In this document: positions 56,863 to 64,000 of the stretch, one piece after another
Position numbering within the stretch: the stretch's first letter is position 1
Layout: every line of letters begins with the position of its first letter
From: Actinomadura oligospora ATCC 43269
GTDB taxonomy: Bacteria; Actinomycetota; Actinomycetes; Streptosporangiales; Streptosporangiaceae
NCBI RefSeq assembly: GCF_000518265.1
Contig: NZ_JADG01000004.1
Coordinates: 372,001 to 436,000 of the forward strand
DNA length: 64,000 nucleotides
Direction: 5' to 3'
Notes under the pieces: model-generated
Database searches by the model: none
Seen by the model: only the letters and a program-made list of their open reading frames with translations
Told to the model about the DNA's origin: nothing
Position numbers and translations under genes: made by a program

Positions 56863-58518
56863 TCAGTGGCCGAGCTGCTTGGGGCCCGAGCCGCTGCCGA
56901 CCGCCTCGTCACCGTGCTCGCCGTGGCCCTCGCCGTGCTCCTCGATCGGGATGTCGTCGAAGGTCGCGGCACGCTGCAGCCGCGAGCGCAGGTGGCCCAT
57001 CGGGCCCTTCTGGCTCGGGGCCGGGATGCCGTTGGCGTCGGTGGCGGGCGCCTCCGGACGGGCGTTCTCCTTGGAGAGGATCTTGATCATCTCCTCCTCG
57101 CGGGCGGGCTCGTGCCGCTCGCTGAAGCCGCCGTCGGGGCCCATCACGATGATGCCGGACTCGACGCCGTGTCCCGCCACCGCCGCGTCCTTGCGCTGGA
57201 GACCCAGGCAGATCCGCTTGGTGACGATGTAGGCGACGACCGGGCCGATGAAGATCGCGAACCGGAAGAACCAGGTCGTCGCGAACAGCGACACGTGGAA
57301 CTTGTCGGCCAGCACGTCGTTGGCTCCGGCCAGCCACAGCAGGCCGTAGAAGGCCACGGCCGCCATGCCGATCGCGGTGCGGACCGGGGCGTTGCGCGGC
57401 CGGTCGTTGATGTCGTGCCGGCGCTTGTCACCGGTGACCCACTGCTCGATGAACGGCCAGGCCATCGCCCCGCCGAACACGATGCCGAGCGGCACCAGCG
57501 CCGGGATCAGCACGTTCAGGCTGATCGTGTGACCCCAGATCACCCACTCGGTGCCCTGGCCCGGCATCAGGCGCAGCGCGCCCTCCAGGACGCCCATGTA
57601 CCAGTCGGGCTGGGAGCCCGACGAGATCGCGCCCGGGTCGTACGGCCCGAACAGCCAGATCGGGTTGATCTGGGCGAACGCGCCGAGGACCGCCAGCACG
57701 CCGAACGTGAACAGGAAGTAGGCGCCCGTCTTGGCCATGAAGACCGGGTAGAACGGGTAGCCGTAGACCTGCTCGTTGCTCTGGTTCTTGGACGGCATCG
57801 CGGTGTGCTTCTGGTGCCACATGATCATCATGTGCGCGGTCACCAGCCCCAGGATGATGCCCGGGATCAGCAGGATGTGGATGGCGTACAGGCGCGGGAT
57901 CAGGTCCCCGTACTGACCGGTGGGGAACTCGCCGCCGAACAGGAACATGTAGATGTAGGTGCCGACCAGCGGGATCGCCTCGATGACACCCTGGGTGATG
58001 CGCAGGCCCGTGCCGGAGAGCAGGTCGTCCGGCAGCGAGTAGCCGAACAGGCCCTCGAGCATGCCCAGGATGAACATGTTGATGCCGATGAGCCAGTTCA
58101 GCTCGCGCGGCTTGCGGTACGCGCCGGTGAAGAAGATCCGGAGCATGTGCGCCAGGATCGACGCCATGAACAGGACCGCGGCCCAGTGGTGGATCTGCCG
58201 CATGAGCAGACCGCCGCGCACGTCGAAGCTGATGTGCAGGGCCGAGTTGTAGGCGTCCGACATCCGTACACCCTGGAGCTTGGTGTACGAGCCGTTGTAG
58301 GTGACCTCCTCCATGCTCGGGTGGAACCAGAGCGTGAGGAAGGTGCCCGTCAGCAGCAGGATGACGAACGAGTACAGCGCGATCTCGCCCAGCATGAACG
58401 ACCAGTGGTCCGGGAAGACCTTCTTGACGTTGCGCTGGAAGAAGTTGGTCGAGCCGAGCCGGTCGTCCAGGAAGGTCAGCGGCCCGGAGACCGCCTTCGG
58501 TGCACTTGCGTCGCTCAT
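56863..58518 (-). CDS. qcrB: Cytochrome bc1 complex cytochrome b subunit
   Basis: A 551-residue cytochrome b of the actinobacterial bcc complex, which passes electrons from menaquinol to cytochrome cc and on to aa3 oxidase. Eight or nine helices; the heme His pairs lie in MRQIHHWAAVLFMASILAHMLR and AIHILLIPGIILGLVTAHMM; the quinol-site loop reads PDWYMGVLEGALRLMP (a PEWY variant). GLFGYSLPDDLLSGTGLRI is typical. A C-terminal cytosolic extension of about 120 residues with acidic and His-rich tail is actinobacterial. The ATG overlaps the qcrA stop (ATGA). QcrB is the target of telacebec-type inhibitors in mycobacteria. Confidence 0.95.
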   Translation of the reverse strand: MSDASAPKAVSGPLTFLDDRLGSTNFFQRNVKKVFPDHWSFMLGEIALYSFVILLLTGTFLTLWFHPSMEEVTYNGSYTKLQGVRMSDAYNSALHISFDVRGGLLMRQIHHWAAVLFMASILAHMLRIFFTGAYRKPRELNWLIGINMFILGMLEGLFGYSLPDDLLSGTGLRITQGVIEAIPLVGTYIYMFLFGGEFPTGQYGDLIPRLYAIHILLIPGIILGLVTAHMMIMWHQKHTAMPSKNQSNEQVYGYPFYPVFMAKTGAYFLFTFGVLAVLGAFAQINPIWLFGPYDPGAISSGSQPDWYMGVLEGALRLMPGQGTEWVIWGHTISLNVLIPALVPLGIVFGGAMAWPFIEQWVTGDKRRHDINDRPRNAPVRTAIGMAAVAFYGLLWLAGANDVLADKFHVSLFATTWFFRFAIFIGPVVAYIVTKRICLGLQRKDAAVAGHGVESGIIVMGPDGGFSERHEPAREEEMIKILSKENARPEAPATDANGIPAPSQKGPMGHLRSRLQRAATFDDIPIEEHGEGHGEHGDEAVGSGSGPKQLGH

Positions 58519-59621
58519 CCGCGCTCCCAGAAGCTCGGACCGATCGGCTCGGGGAAGTCGTCGGTGGCGATGAGGTAACCGTCCTCCACGCCCAGCGGAA
58601 GCTGCGGCAGCGGACGGTGCGCCGGGCCGAAGACGACCTTCGCGCCGTCGGTGGCGTCGAACGTCGACTGGTGGCACGGGCACAGGATGTGGTGCGTGGT
58701 CTGCTCGTACAGCGCCGCCGGGCAGCCCACGTGCGTGCAGATCTTGGAGTACGCCACGACCCCGTTGACGTGCCAGTTCTCGCGTCCCTTGACCGGCTTG
58801 AACAGCTCGTTCGGGACGTTGATCAGGATGGTGACGGCCTTGGCGATCTCGTTGGCCGCCTCCTTCTCCTCCTCGATGCCCTCCGGCAGCACGGTGATCA
58901 TGCCACCGGGCGAGTTGAAGTCGGAGACCTTGAGGGGCGCGTTCGTGCCGTCCACCACCAGGCGGACGCCCTTCTTGCCCTCGGACTTGGCCTTGTTCAC
59001 GGCCGCGCCCCAGAAGGTGTGGCGGAGCCGCTTCTCCGGCAGCGGGCCGAGGTCGCGCAGCAGCACCAGCGGCGCGAGGCCGAGCGGCGCGGTGGCGAGC
59101 AGCAGCGTGCGGCGCAGCAGCGGCCGCTTGGTGATGCCGCTGTCCTCGGCGCCCTCCAGGAAGTCGGCCTCGAACGCCGCGCGGGTGTTCGCGTCCGACG
59201 CCATCGCGTGGCGTTCCTGGATGATCGGCTTGCTGGTCATCAGGCGGCGCACCCAGATGGTGACGCCGAACGCCATGGCCAGCATGGCGACCGCCAGCGT
59301 CCCGCCGAGCCAGAAGTTCGACTCGCGGGTGCGGATCACGCCGTGCATGCCGCCGTCGCGGCCGCTCCAGCCGATGAAGTAGGCGATGAAGGCCACGCTG
59401 GCGGCGAACGCCAGCAGGAAGAACGTGGCGACGATGCGCTCGGCGTTCTTCGCGGACTTCTCGTCCAACTCGATGCCCGGCTCCGCCGGGGGCTTGGCGC
59501 CCTCGTCGTCCTTGGCCAGCAGGGACCCGCCCTTGGCCGGGGACGGCGTGCCCACCACCCGGCCGGACGCGCCGTCCTCGCGTGGCTCCTCGGAGCCCGC
59601 GGTGTGGTTGTTGTCGCTCAT
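58515..59621 (-). CDS. qcrA: Cytochrome bc1 complex Rieske iron-sulfur subunit
   Basis: A 368-residue Rieske protein with three N-terminal helices (about 60-85, 100-120, 165-185), the arrangement found in actinobacteria, and the cluster motifs SKICTHVGCPAALYEQ and HHILCPCHQSTFD (Cys-x-His ... Cys-x2-His, with the disulfide Cys pair). The long acidic N-terminal part (SDNNHTAGSEEPREDGASGR) is cytosolic. The ATG overlaps the qcrC stop (ATGA) and its own stop overlaps qcrB. These overlaps indicate strict co-translation. Confidence 0.95.
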   Translation of the reverse strand: MSDNNHTAGSEEPREDGASGRVVGTPSPAKGGSLLAKDDEGAKPPAEPGIELDEKSAKNAERIVATFFLLAFAASVAFIAYFIGWSGRDGGMHGVIRTRESNFWLGGTLAVAMLAMAFGVTIWVRRLMTSKPIIQERHAMASDANTRAAFEADFLEGAEDSGITKRPLLRRTLLLATAPLGLAPLVLLRDLGPLPEKRLRHTFWGAAVNKAKSEGKKGVRLVVDGTNAPLKVSDFNSPGGMITVLPEGIEEEKEAANEIAKAVTILINVPNELFKPVKGRENWHVNGVVAYSKICTHVGCPAALYEQTTHHILCPCHQSTFDATDGAKVVFGPAHRPLPQLPLGVEDGYLIATDDFPEPIGPSFWERG

Positions 59622-60529
59622 GACTTCTTCAGCTTCTTCGGCTTCTTCGCGGTGATCCACATCGCCGCCAGCACCATCAGGCCGACGCCGATCAGCCAGC
59701 CCGCCAGGCCTTCCGACACCGGGCCGATGCGGCCGAGGCCGTTGCCACCGGGGTTGGGCTCGTCACGGGTCTGCACGAGGTAGGCGATGATCGCCTGCTT
59801 GTCCTTCGGGGTCAGCGTGGTGTCGTTGAACACCGGCATCGCCTGCGGACCGGTCAGCATCGCCTCGTACATCTGGGTCGGCGAGACGTCGTTGCCCGCC
59901 AGCGGCGGGGCGTACTTGCCACCCGTCAGCGCGCCGCCCTGCCCGGTGAAGCTGTGGCACTGGGCGCAGTTGGTGCGGAAGAGCTTGCCGCCGACGGCGA
60001 CGTCGCCCTTGGTCGGGTCGACCTGGTCGGTCGTCGGGATGGCCGGACCGCCGCCCAGCTGGGCGATGTACCCGCTGAGGTCACGCAGGTTCTTCTCGGC
60101 CTGGGCCTTCTGCTTCTCGGCGGCCTCGCGCTTCTCCGCCTCCGAGTAGTCGGTCTTGATCTCGGTGTTGAAGAGCGTGATCGGCTTCTTGCGCGGCATC
60201 TGCGCGCCAGGGTTCATCGCGGGCATGCGGCCCGTGCTGACCTGGAAGTCGACGGAGGCGGCGCCGACGCCCAGCAGGCTCGGCGCGATCGGCTTGCCCT
60301 TGGCGTCCTTGGTGCCCTCGGCGTTCAGGCCGTGGCAGCTGGCGCAGTTCTGGTTGAAGAGCTGCCTGCCGTTGGCGAGATCGGCCTGGGCGTCGGCGGT
60401 TCCTGCCGCCTCGGCGCGGTCGGTCTTCGGCGAGAAGCCGGCGTAGAGGCCGGCGATCGCCGCGAGGGCCGCCAGCACGACGGCGTAGCCCGCCCACGGG
60501 CGCCGTCGCCATGCGGTGATCCTTTTCAC
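59618..60529 (-). CDS. qcrC: Di-heme cytochrome c subunit of the bcc complex
   Basis: A 303-residue membrane-anchored c-type cytochrome with two heme sites, NCASCHGLN and NCAQCHSFT. The N-terminal helix (AGYAVVLAALAAIAGLYAGF) and the C-terminal helix (LAGWLIGVGLMVLAAMWI) anchor it, so both heme domains face outward. Met ligands lie in the RMPAMNPG and AMPVF segments. The two domains replace a soluble cytochrome c in actinobacteria. GTG 60529 follows ACGGGGATTTCC; the longer ATG start at 60577 would add 16 polar residues. Confidence 0.94.
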   Translation of the reverse strand: MKRITAWRRRPWAGYAVVLAALAAIAGLYAGFSPKTDRAEAAGTADAQADLANGRQLFNQNCASCHGLNAEGTKDAKGKPIAPSLLGVGAASVDFQVSTGRMPAMNPGAQMPRKKPITLFNTEIKTDYSEAEKREAAEKQKAQAEKNLRDLSGYIAQLGGGPAIPTTDQVDPTKGDVAVGGKLFRTNCAQCHSFTGQGGALTGGKYAPPLAGNDVSPTQMYEAMLTGPQAMPVFNDTTLTPKDKQAIIAYLVQTRDEPNPGGNGLGRIGPVSEGLAGWLIGVGLMVLAAMWITAKKPKKLKKS

Positions 60530-60573
60530 GGAAATCCCCGTTCGGGTCTTGTCGTCGTTGGAGGTCGGACGGA

Positions 60574-61236
60574 TCACTTCAGGTCGAGCAGGTAGATCGT
60601 CGCGAACAGGCCGATCCAGACCACGTCCACAAAGTGCCAGTAGTAGGACACGACGATCGCGCTCGTCGCCTGCTCATGGGTCCAGCGCTTGGCGGCGTAG
60701 GTGCGTCCCAGTACGAACAGGAACGCGATGAGGCCGCCGGTCACGTGCAGACCGTGGAACCCGGTGGTCAGGTAGAAGACCGATCCGTACGCCGAGGACG
60801 ACAGGGTCAGGCCGTCCTTGGTGACCAGGTTGGTGTACTCGAAGAGCTGACCCGCCACGAAGTAGGCGCCCATGAGGAGCGAGAGGACGTACCACTCGCG
60901 CAGTCCCCACTGGCGGAAGTTGAGCAGGCCGCCGGTGCGTCCGACCTTGCCGGCCTCGGCCTTGAACACGCCCATCTGGCATGTCACCGAGGACAGCACC
61001 AGAACGGTCGTGTTGAACGCCGACAGCGGCAGGTCCAGCTCGGCGCCTGGCCAGGCGTCGTGACCGTGCTGGCCGATCGTCACGGAGCGGATCGTGAAGT
61101 ACATCGCGAACAGGGCCGCGAAGAACATCAGCTCGGACGACAGCCAAACGATCGTCCCCACGCTGACCAAGTTGGGACGGTTCGCCCGAGCGTGAGGTGT
61201 TGTCTCTATCGCGGATGCTGTTGCCACGGGCAGCAT
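60574..61236 (-). CDS. ctaE: Cytochrome c oxidase subunit III
   Basis: A 220-residue CtaE with five helices: [95 protein letters not shown] and the final [23 protein letters not shown]. The FHGLHVTGG and [10 protein letters not shown] segments are the family signature. It is first in the ctaE-qcrC-qcrA-qcrB operon, 44 bases before qcrC. This physical link reflects the bcc-aa3 supercomplex of actinobacteria. The other oxidase subunits lie elsewhere. Confidence 0.94.
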   Translation of the reverse strand: MLPVATASAIETTPHARANRPNLVSVGTIVWLSSELMFFAALFAMYFTIRSVTIGQHGHDAWPGAELDLPLSAFNTTVLVLSSVTCQMGVFKAEAGKVGRTGGLLNFRQWGLREWYVLSLLMGAYFVAGQLFEYTNLVTKDGLTLSSSAYGSVFYLTTGFHGLHVTGGLIAFLFVLGRTYAAKRWTHEQATSAIVVSYYWHFVDVVWIGLFATIYLLDLK

Positions 61237-61426
61237 TATTACGTCACCCGTTCAGTGACTGACGCATGACCCCCCTTCTGGAGTTCCCGAGCGTGTCCCG
61301 GAACCCTCCGTGTCCCGCCCGCTACATCCCCTCAAAGCCCTATTCAGCAGGGCATTTCGCCCTCCGGGACGGTCCCGGGAACCGCGCTCTCGTGCGCGCC
61401 GCGCCGAACCGGTAGCCTTGCCTGCC

Positions 61427-61849
61427 ATGAGCGACGCCCCGGAGGGTCCGATGAAGGTTCTCGTCTACAGCGACGACGCGAACACGCGCGAGCAGATCCG
61501 TCTCGCCATCGGACGCAGGCCCGCCGCCGACCTCCCGGCGGTGGAGTTCGTCGAGATCGCCACCCAGCCCGCCGTGGTGGAGCGACTCGACCGGGGCGAC
61601 ATCGACGTCGTGGTGGTGGACGGCGAGGCGCGCCCGGCGGGCGGCCTCGGCGTGGCCCGGCAGGCCAAGGACGAGGTGTACGACTGCCCGCCGATCCTGG
61701 CGATCATCGCGCGCCGCGACGACGGCTGGCTGGCGACCTGGTCGCGCGCCGACGCCGTGATCGGCCTTCCGCTCGACCCGATGGCGGTCGCCAAGGCCGT
61801 CGCCGACCTCATGCGCTGGCGGGCCGACAACCGCCTTCCCGCACTGTAA
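61427..61849 (+). CDS. Pseudo-receiver domain protein
   Basis: A 140-residue protein with the alpha/beta receiver fold: MKVLVYSDDANTREQIRLAIG (with an acidic pair), IDVVVVDGEARPAGGLGVARQAK (Asp at the phospho-acceptor position) and PPILAIIARRDDGWLATWSRADAVIGLPLDP. The lysine that completes the active site is missing; it would be in GLPLDP, where the usual K-P has become L-P. The Thr/Ser switch position holds Ala. It is therefore unlikely to be phosphorylated and may act by protein contact. TAGCCT at 61413-61418 is eight bases before the ATG. It is divergent from ctaE and precedes trpD. Confidence 0.72.
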   Translation: MSDAPEGPMKVLVYSDDANTREQIRLAIGRRPAADLPAVEFVEIATQPAVVERLDRGDIDVVVVDGEARPAGGLGVARQAKDEVYDCPPILAIIARRDDGWLATWSRADAVIGLPLDPMAVAKAVADLMRWRADNRLPAL

Positions 61850-61960
61850 GCACCAGCTCGCCGGGGAGGCGGGGGATCTTCCGTCCCCCGGCCCCGTCCC
61901 GGCCGGAACGGGCGAGGACCCCACCGGCCTACCCCGCAGGACCCGAACCTGGGGGAACCC

Positions 61961-63250
61961 ATGGACGCCCGAACCAGCGCCCACAACGCCGCCGCGTCCG
62001 GCGGCCCGTCCGGCGACGCCTCCGCAGGCGCGCCCGACCCCGCCGCCAAGGCCTCCACGCCCGCGCCCGTCCCGGGCCCGCCCGGGGCCGGAGCCGGGGC
62101 CACGCCCAACGCTTCGCCCGTTTCCGGCCCGTCCGGGGCCGGGGGCGCGGCGGCGTCCGGTGGCACGGGCGGCGGGGCGTCCGGTGTGAGGGGCGGCACG
62201 TCCGGCGCGGGGGCGACGACGTGGCCCTCGCTGCTCAACACGCTTCTGGACGGCGTCTCGCTGTCCAGCGCCGAGACGGCCTGGGCGATGGACCAGATCA
62301 TGTCCGGCGAGGCCACCGACGTGCAGATCGCCGGATTCGCCGTCGCGCTGCGCGCCAAGGGCGAGACGGTCGCCGAGGTGGCCGGGCTCGCCGAGGGCAT
62401 GATGGCGCACGCCACGCCGATCCACGTGCCGGGCCGGTTCGCCGACCTCGTCGGCACCGGGGGTGACCGGGCGCACACCGTGAACATCTCCACGATGGCC
62501 GCCATCGTGGCCGCCGCGACCGGGGTCAAGGTCGTCAAGCACGGCAACCGGGCCGCCTCGTCGTCCTGCGGCGCGGCCGACCTGCTGGAGGGCCTGGGGG
62601 TCGCGATCGACCTGCCCCCGGCGGCGACCGCGCGGGTCGCCGAGGAGGTCGGGATCACCTTCTGCTTCGCGCCGCTGTACCACCCGGCGCTGCGGTACGC
62701 GGCCCGGACGCGCAGCGAGCTGCGCACGCCGACGGTGTTCAACTTCCTGGGGCCGCTGACGAACCCGGCCCGTCCGACCAGCCAGGCCGTCGGCGTGTTC
62801 CACCCGCGGATGGCGCCGGTCATGGCCGGGGTGTTCGCCGCGCGCGGCTGCTCGTCCCTGGTGTTCCGGGGCGACGACGGGCTGGACGAGCTGACGACCA
62901 CGGGCACCTCGACGGTCTGGGTGGTGCGGGACGGCGCGGTCACCGAGACCGTGTTCGACCCGGCCGACCTCGGCATCCCCCCGGCGCGTCCGGAGGACCT
63001 GCGGGGCGCGGACGCCGCCTACAACGGGAAGGTCGCGCGGCGCGTCCTGGCGGGCGAGGCGGGCCCGGTGCGGGACATGGTGCTGCTGAACGCGGCGGCG
63101 CTGATCGCCGCCTACGAGGGCGCTCCGCCGCCCGGAGAGCTCACCGGAGCGCTCGGGGCCGCGTTCGGGCGCGCCGCCGAGGCGGTGGACTCGGGCACCG
63201 CCTCCGGGCTGCTGGAGCGCTGGGTAGAGGTGTCCAGCGCCGCGCGCTGA
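61961..63250 (+). CDS. trpD: Anthranilate phosphoribosyltransferase with low-complexity N-terminal extension
   Basis: A 429-residue protein. Residues from about 85 onward are a full TrpD (about 343 residues): [47 protein letters not shown] (PRPP pyrophosphate loop), [43 protein letters not shown] and the metal-site [12 protein letters not shown]. It attaches the ribose phosphate of PRPP to anthranilate in tryptophan synthesis. The first 85 residues are Ala/Gly/Pro/Ser-rich and have no counterpart in ordinary TrpD. An in-frame GTG near VRGGTSG would give a normal-length enzyme, but GGGGGAA before ATG 61961 is a good ribosome site. The trp genes are dispersed, as in mycobacteria (Rv2192c). Confidence 0.92.
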   Translation: MDARTSAHNAAASGGPSGDASAGAPDPAAKASTPAPVPGPPGAGAGATPNASPVSGPSGAGGAAASGGTGGGASGVRGGTSGAGATTWPSLLNTLLDGVSLSSAETAWAMDQIMSGEATDVQIAGFAVALRAKGETVAEVAGLAEGMMAHATPIHVPGRFADLVGTGGDRAHTVNISTMAAIVAAATGVKVVKHGNRAASSSCGAADLLEGLGVAIDLPPAATARVAEEVGITFCFAPLYHPALRYAARTRSELRTPTVFNFLGPLTNPARPTSQAVGVFHPRMAPVMAGVFAARGCSSLVFRGDDGLDELTTTGTSTVWVVRDGAVTETVFDPADLGIPPARPEDLRGADAAYNGKVARRVLAGEAGPVRDMVLLNAAALIAAYEGAPPPGELTGALGAAFGRAAEAVDSGTASGLLERWVEVSSAAR

Positions 63251-63415
63251 GGATCAGTCGGGAACCTGTCGGGACCGGCCGTCCGCTTCGTGCCGCGGGC
63301 GGCCGTTCCTGTTGCGCTCGGGTAACGGTTGTTCAAGTTTGGATTAGTTTCGCCGGGGCGGCGAGCATGATCATCTTCGAGTGAGTTCTCGCCACGACGG
63401 AGAGGAATCTGCCCG

Positions 63416-64000
63416 ATGCTCGTCTCCAGGGTCCGGACGACCGCCGCGGCCACCACCGCCTTCTTGGCGCTGACGCTCGCCGCGTCCCCCGCCCACGCCG
63501 CGTCCCCCGCCAAGGCGTCACCCACCAAGGCGTCACCCGCCCGGACGGCGTCCGGCGTCGACCGCGGCGTGCTGGTGCCGGCCGCCCAGCAGCCGCCGGT
63601 GGGCGAGGCGTGGAAGACCACCCCGTACGTCAACCCGTACTTCGAACCCGGCGTCACCGGGCCGGGGTGCTGGCCCTACGGCCGGGCCACCGGCGCGGTG
63701 GACGGGCTGGACGCCCGGTACGACACGTCCCTCTGGTTCTACAACTACAACGACGTGTGGGTCTTCCCCGACAGCGCCCACGCCGAGTCCTTCGAGCGGC
63801 AGTGGAAGGACCTCCTGACCACCTGCGTCGAGCGGAACAAGCCCGGACAGGGTACTGAGACCACCCAGTACGTCCTGGACGTGACCAAGATCGAGACCGT
63901 GGACGACGTGGACGTGTGGCGGCTCACCACCGGCGTCAACGGCGGCGGCGGCACCCAGCACTGGCAGGTCGCGCTCGTCCGGCACGGACGCGCCGTCTAC
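63416..64000 (+). CDS. Secreted protein of unknown function, 3' end outside window
   Basis: The first 195 residues are seen. A signal peptide (MLVSRVRTTAAATTAFLALTLAASPAHA) is followed by a Lys/Ala/Ser/Pro linker with repeats (ASPAKASPTKASPARTAS) and a globular domain: VLVPAAQQPPVGEAWKTTPYVNPYFEPG, GPGCWPYG, LWFYNYNDVWVFPDSAHAESFERQWKDLLTTC, TTQYVLDVTKIETVDDVDVWRLTT and WQVALVRHGRAVY. It has paired cysteines and a PknH-sensor-like flavour (a beta-sheet domain with FERQW, W-V-R-G), but I cannot assign a family. GAGAGGAA nine bases upstream supports the ATG. Confidence 0.65.
   Translation, partial: MLVSRVRTTAAATTAFLALTLAASPAHAASPAKASPTKASPARTASGVDRGVLVPAAQQPPVGEAWKTTPYVNPYFEPGVTGPGCWPYGRATGAVDGLDARYDTSLWFYNYNDVWVFPDSAHAESFERQWKDLLTTCVERNKPGQGTETTQYVLDVTKIETVDDVDVWRLTTGVNGGGGTQHWQVALVRHGRAVY

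Overview
The window comes from a very GC-rich actinomycete. The evidence is strong G/C third-position bias, frequent GTG starts, apparently leaderless genes with TANNNT about six bases before the start codon, a di-heme QcrC in a qcrCAB/ctaE cluster, a PASTA kinase, MacRS-type regulators and a PimB'-type mannosyltransferase. As I remember those genomes, the backbone order matches the SCO21xx region of Streptomyces coelicolor and Rv2176-Rv2196 of Mycobacterium tuberculosis. A Thermomonosporaceae-like genus (Actinomadura or Spirillospora) is a reasonable guess that the sequence alone cannot prove. No rRNA, tRNA or CRISPR array was seen.

Layout. 1-4.4 kb: thiG 3' end, an EamA exporter, a PASTA-domain Ser/Thr kinase (PknL type) and endonuclease IV. 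4.4-4.7 kb: an unexplained chain of hairpins. 4.8-9.4 kb: a LytS/LytTR two-component operon with a sodium:solute (acetate/pyruvate-type) symporter and its small membrane partner. 9.5-13.8 kb: a sulfite-oxidase-like molybdoenzyme, DAHP synthase (aroF) behind a leader-peptide attenuator, a second EamA exporter and a DUF5954 protein. 13.8-17.1 kb: thiI, pfkA with a DasR-like operator, and the response regulator macR.

17.3-39.8 kb is an accessory block separating macR from its expected partner macS. It holds a cupin, a methyltransferase with a divergent HxlR regulator, and a cyclodipeptide synthase operon (albA-albB-albC order). Divergent from that operon are a Rieske ring-hydroxylating dioxygenase (alpha, beta), a collapsed dihydrodiol dehydrogenase and a sulfotransferase. 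Next come an isochorismatase-fold hydrolase, a DUF1963 protein, a second Ser/Thr kinase divergent from a large P-loop ATPase, and a 2.7 kb segment between 61-bp inverted repeats with relics of a tyrosine integrase and a Tn3-family transposase. The block ends with a LysR/epimerase pair, an ABC exporter, a second two-component system with Gly/His-rich additions, and a GNAT acetyltransferase.

39.8-64 kb returns to backbone: macS, plsC, a conserved acidic membrane protein, an EEP nuclease/phosphatase, glucokinase glkA, DUF5304, SRPBCC, a metallophosphoesterase, cutC, two tandem fadD genes, an NAD(P)-binding protein, a penicillin-binding protein, a secreted lipase-like protein, pimB', qcrB-qcrA-qcrC-ctaE, a pseudo-receiver, trpD and the start of a secreted protein.

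The most interesting unit is 19.1-23.7 kb. An AlbC-like cyclodipeptide synthase and an AlbA/AlbB cyclic dipeptide oxidase face an aromatic-ring dioxygenase and a sulfotransferase. This suggests a diketopiperazine whose aromatic side chain is oxygenated and sulfated. Other regulatory highlights are the aroF attenuator, whose 22-residue leader peptide has Tyr-Phe-Phe-Trp-Phe just before a hairpin, and the dre-like palindrome upstream of pfkA.
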